Source of the DNA: Butyricimonas paravirosa
GTDB lineage: Bacteria; Bacteroidota; Bacteroidia; Bacteroidales; Marinifilaceae
DNA length: 64,000 bases
Direction: 5' to 3'
Assembly: GCF_032878955.1 (NCBI RefSeq)
Contig: NZ_CP043839.1
Span: 2,604,001-2,668,000, forward strand
The notes under the pieces were generated by a model. That model was given only the letters and a program-made list of their open reading frames with translations, ran no database searches and had not been told where the DNA came from. The translations under genes and the position numbers were made by a program. Position 1 is the first letter of the stretch. The number at the start of each line of letters is the position of its first letter. Of the stretch, positions 28,001-35,402 are shown one piece after another.

Positions 28001-28432
28001 TACCGTGAGCTTCACGTCAGTTACAGTCCCGGCACCTCCATCTTCCCCTCTCACATTTCCTAAATCAATAGGATCTTGCCCCTCATAAGTCGCATACAAG
28101 TGTCCGTCTTCTTTGATTTCAAATGAAGGAACCTTACCATCATTTCCGTCATTTCCATCAACACCGTCCTTACCATTCACGATCTCAACAACACTACCAT
28201 CACCCAAAGTAACTTTCAATCCATTAGCGATTTTCTCAACACCCTGTACGAATTGTCCCTCCTTAATTTTCCCCAAAAGTTCATCAATGGATGTTTTGTT
28301 TGCAGTTATCTGCTCCTGCAAATCCTTAATATCATCGTCGTAATCCTTACAACCGATGAAAGTAGGACTTGCAAGACCACAAAGTAGAGCACTTAAAAGT
28401 GCCATTTTTGCAAAATTCCGTTTTTTGTTCAT
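25061..28432 (-). CDS. Large surface lipoprotein of the lipoprotein-OmpA cassette, unit 3
   Basis: This is the largest member, 1123 aa. The N-terminus is as in unit 1 (SPTFIGC, Cys at 28, KDYDDDIKDLQEQITANK). A collagen-like segment NGKDGVDGNDGNDGK lies near residue 85, then IKEDGHLYATYEGQD and QDGYLYLNGKII, as in DUF4988-type proteins. The later 850 residues share only short patches with unit 2 (AGKAELKYQFNPRSVSF; IGRTPIVRVKLVAPV), so the two have a common fold order but have diverged far. Several Cys-containing segments near the C-terminus (ECYDGLYGTCNNGEKKYN) are unique to it. No enzyme motif was seen. It is probably exported to the cell surface. Confidence 0.85.
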   Translation of the reverse strand: MNKKRNFAKMALLSALLCGLASPTFIGCKDYDDDIKDLQEQITANKTSIDELLGKIKEGQFVQGVEKIANGLKVTLGDGSVVEIVNGKDGVDGNDGNDGKVPSFEIKEDGHLYATYEGQDPIDLGNVRGEDGGAGTVTDVKLTVQDGYLYLNGKIIEPKIAIGGIFYVEQQGYVELYMPKGTVNEDGSITVGDYEKVTLPKTTNIVTDILFMPLTLSAGEAPMIFFPTIIQDETDGVGNYVNGTAAAPEYTVGTIPAEPSSILYAGKAELKYQFNPRSVSFDAFKVLGLWKHGEATVISRSMKDGANMIFNKGQRFYDMANGVLEGAKSYSQDKEVGMLHFRAKSWRFAEMVGNNHQGNKRDLLTLAVLNGKDTVYSEIAPAKHWHIAQKDVRIVNTDVEHYALDANKENLYADKFRSVNSYQDKKAAPAKQEDADEYYKSLAPITTFEIAYDNRKDNGGKGLNLTELFRTFFIDNGTEYPFMTNGFDDYQLKFETVSFNNLGVDQTERYLELVSTMEKDGTDERQLVTKAYVKSPDQYPGFEQGDHSAAIGRTPIVRVKLVAPVEDGASAEAEENVVASRLIKLEIKGKESVTEKIVIKDTIRVMLQHKDQAVELDMDHIYNDLRVQQAGSRGREEFHKHYQFDPTITIDLQKQHTAALDADARKKDVDLEERKAEDGTILNQLDLIVKPTAFSTEHVEYVVKAKYVDIPNSGEVYPDVNVEYTVFVTYPNAVAPEITKLNWQNPGTNGEGGLIYAHGRIAPGADGKVETTDDEYDMVAVLNNMFDLEKYTMDQMLKPRTGETAYDLATIAKPTLSFELVDKYNSSSDWAGTTDGLKLYQENGVWKIELEKSDAGRQWINAIGEDSKRVKIRAVVSFNECYDGLYGTCNNGEKKYNKDQASDNLPECKTTDKVGSQAHDMHDYTGTAKAPEYGRSQVVIKEFEVAFITPIRFVKKTIDPLYDKYPLAENKAYLKDCFRLADYLSDENAAQEGFRYNHIVYDTDLTDQGTIDLFKRGTDGWCNYWKQVYDVNSVFEYKVIGGFFSDGTALDTENSKKIKFETDAEGEYVTWINDGEDIANEFVIKVEVCVKHVWGLVCNHANKETERGHSVVTLEIPVKFHKN

Positions 28433-28495
28433 ACTTAAAAAGAATTATATTGGTAATTAAAAAATATCAAGTCACCCCAAAGCGCAACTTTTCTT
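28433..28495 (-). promoter_or_regulatory. Conserved 5' leader, unit 3
   Basis: About 60 nt almost identical to the leaders of units 1 and 2, directly upstream of the start codon. Confidence 0.75.
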
Positions 28496-28550
28496 TGTTA
28501 AATGTCTGTCTAACTTAATTGTGTACATGTGTAAATATTTGTCTAAAAAC

Positions 28551-28598
28551 ACGCCTCCATTTTTTAACAATTCAAACAATCAATAATCGTTCGTTTAA
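28551..28598 (-). promoter_or_regulatory. Conserved upstream block, unit 3
   Basis: Closely matches 17434-17480 (unit 1) and more loosely 22922-22969 (unit 2). It contains the 14-mer GAACGATTATTGAT on the - strand, also found in the orphan transcript region at 23458. The rest of 28433-28826 is AT-rich and holds the nrdJ terminator. Confidence 0.65.
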
Positions 28599-28753
28599 AT
28601 TTCAACACAGCACTCTGACAAACAACAATTTACAATAAATACATATTACAAATACAATCTTTTTCACTTATGCAAATATCTGATTTTCAAAGAATACAAA
28701 AACTCGCTTTTAAAGAAAATCAAGTAAAACATCTTAGCACATCAATTATCATG

Positions 28754-28786
28754 AAAAAAGGTGACCAAACTAATCTGGTCACCTTT
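28754..28786 (-). terminator. Intrinsic terminator after nrdJ
   Basis: A perfect 11-bp stem AAAGGTGACCA/TGGTCACCTTT with an 8-nt loop, followed by T residues on the - strand, 41 bp past the nrdJ stop. Confidence 0.92.
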
Positions 28787-28826
28787 CACTTATAACTCGA
28801 AAGTCTATATAATTACCATATAATCA

Positions 28827-31388
28827 TCACCCGCATTTAGAAGAACCACAAACCTTACAGATTAAACACCCCTCTTGATAAATAACGGATTTAGAACCAC
28901 AATTCTCACAAACAGAACCAGTAGCTTCCGTACCATCCGGGATAAATTTCCGCAACGCTCTTTCCACACCATTCTTCCACGTGTTGATGTTCTCATTATC
29001 GAACTCCATAGCAGCAACCAAATCCACGATTTGATTGATCGGCATTCCATAACGCAAGACCCCGGAAATCAATTTAGCATAGTTCCAATACTCCTTATTG
29101 AACTTATATGACAACCCCTCGACCGTCGTCTTGAAACCTCTCTTGTTCGAGAACTGGAAGTCGTAACGGCTATTTCCATCTTCATCCGTGTTCTTCACAA
29201 TCTTACCATCGGTCACGGCCTTCGGTAACATAATTCCCTCTTCATCATCGGCGATACCGGTAAAGATCTCGTAAGGACGTCCGTCATACAAACCGATAAA
29301 GGCAATCCACTTCTCCTTATTATTCTGGAAACGCACGATTTCTGCATCCAATTCCTTCGGGCGCTTGGCAGGCATTGCCCCATCCGTCTTCTTATCTTTA
29401 TTGGAAACCAAAACTCCGGAACGAGAACCGTCACGATAAACCGTACATCCTTTACATCCACTCTTCCAAGCCTCGATATAGAGCTGCCCAACCAATTCCT
29501 CTGAAACATCTGCAGGCAGATTCACGGTAACACTGATGGAGTGATCCACCCACTTTTGCACACGTCCCTGCATACGCACTTTAGCAACCCAGTCAATATC
29601 ATTAGAAGTCGCCTTGTAATAAGGAGACTTAGCCACCATTTCATCAATTTCCTCATTCGTGTAGCGTTTATGGACATCATACCCGTTTTTCTCCATCCAA
29701 ACGGCAAATTTATGATGGAACACTATAAACTCCTCGTAGGCATCACCCATCTCATCCGTGAAATCAACATGCACATTCTTGTCGTTCGGGTTCACCTTTC
29801 TTCTTCTCTTGTAAACCGGCAAGAATACAGGCTCAATACCGGAAGTAGTCTGGGTCATCAAACTGGTCGTTCCCGTCGGAGCAATCGTCAGACAAGCAAT
29901 ATTACGACGACCACATTTCACCATTTCCTCGTACATCTCCGGGGCTACCTCTCTTAAACGAGAAATAAACGGATTATTTTTTTCTCTTTCAGCGTCAAAA
30001 ATTTTAAACGCACCACGCTCCTTAGCCAATTCGACAGAAGAACTATAAGCGGCAACAGCCAGTTGTTTATGAATATCTACGGAAAAATCTATCGCCTCAT
30101 CACTACCATAACGCAACCCGAGAGCAGCTAACATATCACCTTCAGCCGTGATCCCGACCCCGGTACGACGCCCTTCTCTGGCTTTTGTTTTAATTTTCTC
30201 CCACAAACGAATTTCAACACCCTTCACCTCGTTATCTTCCGGATCTGATGCAATTTTCTCAAGAATGGCATCTATTTTCTCCAATTCCAAATCAATAATA
30301 TCATCCATCAAACGTTGAGCAATAGCGACATGTTTCCGGAACAACTCGTAATCAAAATAAGCGTCTTTCTCGAAAGGATTTACCACATAAGAATACAAGT
30401 TAATTGCCAACAAACGACATGAATCATACGGGCACAACGGAATCTCTCCACAAGGATTCGTGGAAACTGTTCTGTACCCCAGATCTGCATAGCAGTCCGG
30501 CACGCTCTCCCGAATAATCGTGTCCCAGAACAAGATACCCGGTTCAGCAGATTTCCATGCGTTATAAACAATCTTATTCCACAACTTTACCGCACTAATC
30601 TGTTTCACGTTTTTAGGTTCGTCAGAATATACCGGATATTTTTGAATATAATCACGTTCTTCGATAACCGCATTCATGAACTCATCATCAATTTTCACCG
30701 AAATATTAGCTCCGGTTACTTTCCCCTCGGTCATTTTCGCATCAATGAAACTTTCTGAATCCGGGTGATTGATGGAAACACTCAACATCAACGCCCCCCG
30801 ACGACCATCTTGCGCCACCTCCCGGGTAGAATTCGAATAACGCTCCATGAAAGGAACAATTCCAGTAGAAGTCAAAGCAGAGTTTTTCACTGGAGACCCT
30901 TTCGGACGAATATGGGACAAGTCATGTCCTACTCCACCTCTTCGTTTCATCAATTGCACTTGCTCTTGATCAATCTTCATTACCCCGCCATAGGAATCAG
31001 AAGGACCATCATGTCCTATCACGAAACAGTTAGAAAGGGATGCAATTTGATAATCGTTGCCGATTCCCGTCATCGGCCCTCCTTGCGGAACGATATATTT
31101 GAAATCACGCAACACCTCGAAAATTTGTTCTTCCGTCATCGGGTTCGTGTAATTTCTCTCAATCCGAGCAATCTCTGAAGCTAAACGATGATGCATATCA
31201 TCTGGATTCAACTCAAAAATATTCCCGTAAGAATCTTTTAAAGCGTATTTGCTTACCCAAACACGGGCAGCTAACTCATCCCCCTTGAAATAATTCAAGG
31301 AACTGCTATAAGCCTCCTCCTGCGTGTAGACTTTCTTTTCTTTCACAGTTTCTTTTTGCTTTTCCACTTTCTTCGTAGTTTGTTCCAT
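28827..31388 (-). CDS. nrdJ: Adenosylcobalamin-dependent ribonucleotide reductase (class II)
   Basis: This enzyme reduces ribonucleotides to deoxyribonucleotides using B12 as radical source, so it works with or without oxygen. At 853 aa it is full length. The class II features are RRGGVGHDLSHIRPKGSPV near residue 150, the active-site NPCGEIPLCPYDSCRLLAINL near 311, GRRTGVGITAEGDMLAALG near 400, and IAPTGTTSLMTQTTSGIEPVF near 505. A zinc-ribbon tail CENCGSKSV...CKVCGSSKCG supplies the reducing cysteines. The first 20 residues are a Lys/Glu-rich extension. A good vegetative promoter lies at 31435-31465; no B12 riboswitch was found in 31389-31723. Confidence 0.96.
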   Translation of the reverse strand: MEQTTKKVEKQKETVKEKKVYTQEEAYSSSLNYFKGDELAARVWVSKYALKDSYGNIFELNPDDMHHRLASEIARIERNYTNPMTEEQIFEVLRDFKYIVPQGGPMTGIGNDYQIASLSNCFVIGHDGPSDSYGGVMKIDQEQVQLMKRRGGVGHDLSHIRPKGSPVKNSALTSTGIVPFMERYSNSTREVAQDGRRGALMLSVSINHPDSESFIDAKMTEGKVTGANISVKIDDEFMNAVIEERDYIQKYPVYSDEPKNVKQISAVKLWNKIVYNAWKSAEPGILFWDTIIRESVPDCYADLGYRTVSTNPCGEIPLCPYDSCRLLAINLYSYVVNPFEKDAYFDYELFRKHVAIAQRLMDDIIDLELEKIDAILEKIASDPEDNEVKGVEIRLWEKIKTKAREGRRTGVGITAEGDMLAALGLRYGSDEAIDFSVDIHKQLAVAAYSSSVELAKERGAFKIFDAEREKNNPFISRLREVAPEMYEEMVKCGRRNIACLTIAPTGTTSLMTQTTSGIEPVFLPVYKRRRKVNPNDKNVHVDFTDEMGDAYEEFIVFHHKFAVWMEKNGYDVHKRYTNEEIDEMVAKSPYYKATSNDIDWVAKVRMQGRVQKWVDHSISVTVNLPADVSEELVGQLYIEAWKSGCKGCTVYRDGSRSGVLVSNKDKKTDGAMPAKRPKELDAEIVRFQNNKEKWIAFIGLYDGRPYEIFTGIADDEEGIMLPKAVTDGKIVKNTDEDGNSRYDFQFSNKRGFKTTVEGLSYKFNKEYWNYAKLISGVLRYGMPINQIVDLVAAMEFDNENINTWKNGVERALRKFIPDGTEATGSVCENCGSKSVIYQEGCLICKVCGSSKCG

Positions 31389-31434
31389 TAGCGTATTATA
31401 TAAATAGTATTTTTTGTGACCAATTCAACAAGGA

Positions 31435-31465
31435 CAAAACTAAAGAAAAAAAACTTCTTGGAAAA
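31435..31465 (-). promoter_or_regulatory. Promoter of nrdJ
   Basis: TTTT-N19-TAGTTTTG on the - strand matches the Bacteroidota vegetative promoter, 47 bp upstream of the start codon. The remainder of 31389-31723 is AT-rich without recognisable features. Confidence 0.65.
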
Positions 31466-31723
31466 ATGTTTTTACTAACAAAACACGAAAGTTTTCCAAA
31501 ATGAATACACATTTACCTGATAATAACATATTTATCATTTCAAATAAAGCCAAAAAATTTTCCAAATATAAAATTGGTACAAACTAGAAATATTCCACAA
31601 AAATATTTTGCTTTAATAAAAATTGAACTTTACATGATAAGTACTCTACTCCAAAACACCCAATAAGACACACCAATAGCGATTATTTTTTACCTATTTA
31701 TACGTTTAAGTATTTAAAAAGGT

Positions 31724-32251
31724 TTAATAAAGCTCCTTGATTTCTTCAGAAATATTTACATGTATTTTTTTCTCGTTATGAGAAATATCCAGAACATATT
31801 CATCGGATACGGGAAGAAGAATTTCTTTAGAAAATATTTTTATCGTGAGAACCACGTTACCTGAATAATTATCCACCTGCTCCACGACACCCGTCTCTCC
31901 CGTCAACTCGTCCAGCACGGAATAGCCAATCAAGTCTGAAAGCTCAAAAGGCAATTCATTCTCTTCTTCCAACAGGTATTTATCCATTAGCAGGTCACAT
32001 CCTACCAAACGATCTGCCTGTTCTTTCGAGTCAACAAAATCAAATTTGACAATATAAGAAGAATGGTTTCTTTCTGTTAAACCATCTTCGGCAATATAAA
32101 AGGGAACCGGTGCCCCTTCTAAAAGAATAAACACCGGTTCATCCATGTATTGTTCAAGAAGATCATTATCCGTATAAACAATAAGGGCGCCCTGTAAGTT
32201 ATGAGTCTTACCGATCTCTCCTATCTTTACGCAATCTTCTCTCTTGACCAT
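31724..32251 (-). CDS. rimM: Ribosome maturation factor RimM
   Basis: RimM helps mature the 30S head and binds ribosomal protein S19. The 175-aa protein has the N-terminal RimM barrel (KIGEIGKTHNLQGALIVYTDND) and the C-terminal PRC-barrel domain from about residue 100 (FELSDLIGYSVLDELTGETGVVEQV, then ILLPVSDEYVLDI). It follows rpsP by 4 bp and must be co-translated with it, an arrangement also common in other bacteria. Confidence 0.94.
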   Translation of the reverse strand: MVKREDCVKIGEIGKTHNLQGALIVYTDNDLLEQYMDEPVFILLEGAPVPFYIAEDGLTERNHSSYIVKFDFVDSKEQADRLVGCDLLMDKYLLEEENELPFELSDLIGYSVLDELTGETGVVEQVDNYSGNVVLTIKIFSKEILLPVSDEYVLDISHNEKKIHVNISEEIKELY

Positions 32252-32255
32252 AAAA

Positions 32256-32834
32256 TTACTCTGCTGCTGGAGTTTCTGCCGGAGTTTCCGGAGCCTCTGC
32301 TGCGGCTACTTCAGTTGCGGCAGCCTCTACTTCTGCTCTGGCAGCTGCCTCTGCTTCAGCTTTTGCAGCGGCAATTTCTGCTTGTTTTTTAGCCACGATC
32401 TCAGCTTTAGCCTCTTTTACTTTAGCCTCAGCTTCCAGACGAGCCTTATAAGCACTCTCTGATTCGTTAGCCAAACGAGCAATTTTAGCCTGAATTTTAG
32501 CAATCTTCTCTTTTTTCCAAGCTTCAAATTTCGTGTCAGCAGCAGCCATATCAAATGCACCTTTCTTCACACCTTCCAACAAGTGCTTTTTCATAAGTAC
32601 TCCTTCGTAAGAAAGAATTCTTTTAGCCGTGTCAGTCGGTTGAGCTCCGGTCATCAACCAATATAACGCTCTGTCGAAATTTAAATCAATTGTAGCCGGG
32701 TTGGTCATCGGGTTGTAAGAACCAATTCTTTCAATGTAACGACCATCACGCGGTGCTCTACTATCTGCTACCACTACATGGTAGAACGGACGTCCTTTAC
32801 GACCGTGTCTTGCTAATCTAATTTTAGTTGCCAT
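32256..32834 (-). CDS. rpsP: 30S ribosomal protein S16 with long C-terminal extension
   Basis: S16 is a small-subunit assembly protein. Residues 1-80 are the conserved S16 fold (MATKIRLARHGRKGRPFYHV, DSRAPRDGRYIERIGSYNP, ALYWLMTGAQPTDTAKRIL). Residues about 110-192 form a Lys/Ala/Glu-rich tail (AEAEAAARAEVEAAATEVA) ending in a Pro/Thr/Glu run, likely a long charged helix. Total length 192 aa against 80-90 in most bacteria; such tails occur in Bacteroidota. A clear promoter lies at 32886-32916. It is the first gene of an rpsP-rimM operon. Confidence 0.96.
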   Translation of the reverse strand: MATKIRLARHGRKGRPFYHVVVADSRAPRDGRYIERIGSYNPMTNPATIDLNFDRALYWLMTGAQPTDTAKRILSYEGVLMKKHLLEGVKKGAFDMAAADTKFEAWKKEKIAKIQAKIARLANESESAYKARLEAEAKVKEAKAEIVAKKQAEIAAAKAEAEAAARAEVEAAATEVAAAEAPETPAETPAAE

Positions 32835-32885
32835 TCTTTTTAATTTTAACTCATTAATTACTTACCTATTCTCGATAGGCGGGTG

Positions 32886-32916
32886 CAAAGATAGTCAATT
32901 AATTGAAAGTTGAAAA
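32886..32916 (-). promoter_or_regulatory. Promoter of rpsP-rimM
   Basis: TTTT-N19-TATCTTTG on the - strand, 52 bp upstream of the rpsP start, fits the Bacteroidota vegetative consensus with ideal spacing. Confidence 0.7.
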
Positions 32917-32921
32917 TTCTT

Positions 32922-33884
32922 TTAGGGCAAAACATTTTGAAAAACACGTTCTATTTCTTTCAGGTACTTTGGATTAACAACAATCTCCTTATATCTGCTT
33001 TTCAATATCAACACGGCTTCCTCCGGTAATTCATTATAATACTGCATCACGAAATTATTCCCTACATCATCCCGGATCTGTTCGTGCAACCCCAATTTAT
33101 TCAACTCGTCAATATAAGCATTCACGAATTGTTCCGGTTCCGACATCAAACCAGCCAACTTCTCTCCCAGCAAATTATTCCAATAGGAAACCTCGTAAAC
33201 CTTGTATCGGTATACTTTCTGATAGACACCAATATCATTTTTCGGTAACATTTCATCAAATATATTGAAATGGTCAGGCTCCTCACTTTGATCTTCTCTA
33301 TTTAATAAAGAATGATACATGGGGTAATAAAAGTAAGAAGCAGCCAAAGGAACTTTTACTTGTATTCTGAACAAACGTTCGAATTCCGGGTCACAAGGTG
33401 TTTTTTTCACAAAATTGGTAATAATAGCATCATTATGCCGCACGATAGAATCCATCATTTGTTTAAAGTCTACCGGAGGTAACACAAACATTTCCTGTGT
33501 CGATGGGAACCACTGCTTTTCGTAATAATCCACCATCATCCTCGTTTCCGGATTATTCCCTTCCACCAATTCAACAGATTTATAATCCCCATTTTGAACT
33601 TTTTCCACATCCATCTTCACCTGAACCTTCTCACCCGGCTGCAAATAAAGCGGAAATGCGGCCTTACCATTTGCCAAGCGCACATATCCTGCTTCCCTTA
33701 ACGGTAAATTAATCTCAAAATTTCCCACACTATCTAAAGCCACAGTAATGGTTGTGTCTTGCCCACAAATCTCAAAATAAACTTTCTTTCCTTTACAATT
33801 CTGTAAATTTCCCCTTACCGGAGTCCTATCATTAGAATTGCATGCCAACAGGCATGCAATCCATAAAAACATCATTAATCTCAT
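32922..33884 (-). CDS. Lipoprotein resembling the N-terminal part of TlpA-like proteins
   Basis: This 320-aa protein has a short signal peptide and lipobox (CLLAC, Cys near 15). Residues about 23-95 form a small beta domain (VRGNLQNCKGKKVYFEI, LDSVGNFEINLPL, GYVRLANGKAAFPLYLQPGEKV) of the type found before thioredoxin in Bacteroidota TlpA-like proteins (DUF4369-like). The remainder is helical and contains no CxxC thioredoxin site, so it is either a thioredoxin-less relative or a separate family. It is the last gene of the SusCD operon, starting 3 bp after the preceding stop. It probably helps hold or process the imported ligand; the exact role is unknown. Confidence 0.7.
   Translation of the reverse strand: MRLMMFLWIACLLACNSNDRTPVRGNLQNCKGKKVYFEICGQDTTITVALDSVGNFEINLPLREAGYVRLANGKAAFPLYLQPGEKVQVKMDVEKVQNGDYKSVELVEGNNPETRMMVDYYEKQWFPSTQEMFVLPPVDFKQMMDSIVRHNDAIITNFVKKTPCDPEFERLFRIQVKVPLAASYFYYPMYHSLLNREDQSEEPDHFNIFDEMLPKNDIGVYQKVYRYKVYEVSYWNNLLGEKLAGLMSEPEQFVNAYIDELNKLGLHEQIRDDVGNNFVMQYYNELPEEAVLILKSRYKEIVVNPKYLKEIERVFQNVLP
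33837..33860 (-). repeat. Palindrome inside the signal-peptide coding region
   Basis: ATTGCATGCC-aaca-GGCATGCAAT, a perfect 10-bp stem within codons 9-16 of the lipoprotein gene at 32922-33884. It would form a hairpin close to the start codon in the mRNA and could lower translation. Confidence 0.6.
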
Positions 33885-33887
33885 CGA

Positions 33888-35162
33888 CTATTTTACTTTT
33901 GTAAAATGATAACGCAATTGAATATATCGCATCGCAATTTCCCCCTCTCCAGCAACAGCCTTCATTCCCTCGTAAATCGTCTGGTAGAAATCAGTCGGCT
34001 CATAATCGTACAAAGTAATTTCTAGGGTATTATCATCAATCATACGGAACCCTATTTCTATTTCTTTTTCCTTAACAGTTCCCGCTGAAAAAGTAACATT
34101 TGCTTTACTTAAATGATAAACAGACATGGTCACTACCGTGGGACGAATACCACCCTCTTCTATCAAGCGTTCTTTTTCATCACGCACATACGTTACCTCA
34201 CAATCCCTAAAATAATTCTTCAAATCACCAGTCAAAATCGTTTTCATCTCGTCAACTTCTCCTGCAATAAATTCCAATGTATCCTTATTCGTATTATTCA
34301 CAGGCATATTCACGAAATCAGACTCTGGAGCCTGCTGCCATTCCAGATAGCTGCTTTTCCAATAATTCAACAACAATTCTTCTTCAAATACCCACTTTCC
34401 GATCATTCTTCCCATCGGTTTTCCATCAACCTTCACGATCGCTTCATCAAAATTACCCGGAATAAAACGTTCACTCAAATCTTTCGTTTCCAAAATAATC
34501 CTATCCTTTCCTTCCTCCTCATTCAATAACTTTATTTTTATTGATCCTTTTGAAGAACCGACCGGAATAACAAATTCTTTCACACCCCCTTCAATCTCAA
34601 AATTCACGCCTTCTTTTGCAGTAGAAGCATCCCCGATTGTAAAAGGAATATGAACTTCTTCTTTCTGTCCATAAGTACCCGCAACCGCCTTTACTTCCAC
34701 TTCAACCGTTACCTCGTTTGCAAGAGCGTAATACTCCTGCACGAACGAATAAATCAATTGTTCTTTGGACTCTACCGTAACCGTGGTAACACCATTTTTC
34801 CCGATTTTATAATTAGTCCCAGACAGGATTGATAATTTCACATCCCGATCGGCCGTAAAATTATCTTTTGGGGTCATCTCTATGAAAGCAGAAGATTCAC
34901 CTGCCGGGATAACAAATTCCTCCGCCGAGAGTGTGTAATCCTCATCTTTCACAGCACTACCAGTAATCCCGAATTTTACAACCGTATTCTCGGCAACCGC
35001 TGAATTCGCAGTCACTTCTATTTTTACCGGTTCATTCGCTGGCAAAAAATAAGCCGTTTTCGCAAATGAAACATCCAGCATATCATCATCATCATTATCG
35101 CTACAAGATGTCCATATTCCTGTTAATAAGAATAAAGAAAACAGTAAAATTAAATTTCTCAT
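33888..35162 (-). CDS. Surface lipoprotein with Calx-beta-like domains
   Basis: This 424-aa protein has signal peptide and lipobox (GIWTSC, Cys near 20), followed by SDNDDDDM, an acidic run typical of surface-exported lipoproteins. Two beta-sandwich repeats are visible at about residues 28-130 and 140-245 (SAVKDEDYTLSAEEFVIPAGESSAFIEMTP and AKEGVNFEIEGGVKEFVIPVGSSKGSIKIKL), both of the Calx-beta pattern. The C-terminal 180 residues are a separate beta-rich domain without known motif. It lies in the SusCD operon after a 66-aa lipoprotein, the position often taken by accessory surface binding proteins. Ligand unknown. Confidence 0.75.
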   Translation of the reverse strand: MRNLILLFSLFLLTGIWTSCSDNDDDDMLDVSFAKTAYFLPANEPVKIEVTANSAVAENTVVKFGITGSAVKDEDYTLSAEEFVIPAGESSAFIEMTPKDNFTADRDVKLSILSGTNYKIGKNGVTTVTVESKEQLIYSFVQEYYALANEVTVEVEVKAVAGTYGQKEEVHIPFTIGDASTAKEGVNFEIEGGVKEFVIPVGSSKGSIKIKLLNEEEGKDRIILETKDLSERFIPGNFDEAIVKVDGKPMGRMIGKWVFEEELLLNYWKSSYLEWQQAPESDFVNMPVNNTNKDTLEFIAGEVDEMKTILTGDLKNYFRDCEVTYVRDEKERLIEEGGIRPTVVTMSVYHLSKANVTFSAGTVKEKEIEIGFRMIDDNTLEITLYDYEPTDFYQTIYEGMKAVAGEGEIAMRYIQLRYHFTKVK

Positions 35163-35188
35163 AATCTTTCGTTTATAGGTTTAACAAT

Positions 35189-35389
35189 TTATTCTACATT
35201 ATTTATCGCATTATTATATTCTTCTCTCTTAGCCTTAATAAATTCACGCTCCTCTGCCGTCAATGGCTTCGCCTGAGGTATCACGTATTGCCGGGCTATA
35301 CTATCAGTCCGGGGCGGTTCCTCGTCAACATCCCCACAAGCATTACAAATCAAAAGCATCCCGAAAAAAAACAATATCATCGTTTTCAT
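35189..35389 (-). CDS. Small lipoprotein in the SusCD operon
   Basis: This 66-aa protein has a signal peptide and lipobox LLICNAC (Cys near 18), then GDVDEEPPRTDS and a charged helical tail (AEEREFIKAKREEYNNAINNVE). It starts 13 bp after SusD and ends 26 bp before the next gene, so it is certainly in the operon. No family was recognised; it could be a small stabilising subunit of the complex. Confidence 0.7.
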   Translation of the reverse strand: MKTMILFFFGMLLICNACGDVDEEPPRTDSIARQYVIPQAKPLTAEEREFIKAKREEYNNAINNVE

Positions 35390-35402
35390 ATCAAATCATA
35401 TT

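Noticed and set aside
31389..31723. Possible cobalamin riboswitch before nrdJ
   Set aside because: No B12-box-like sequence or suitable paired regions were found; a plain vegetative promoter explains the gap.
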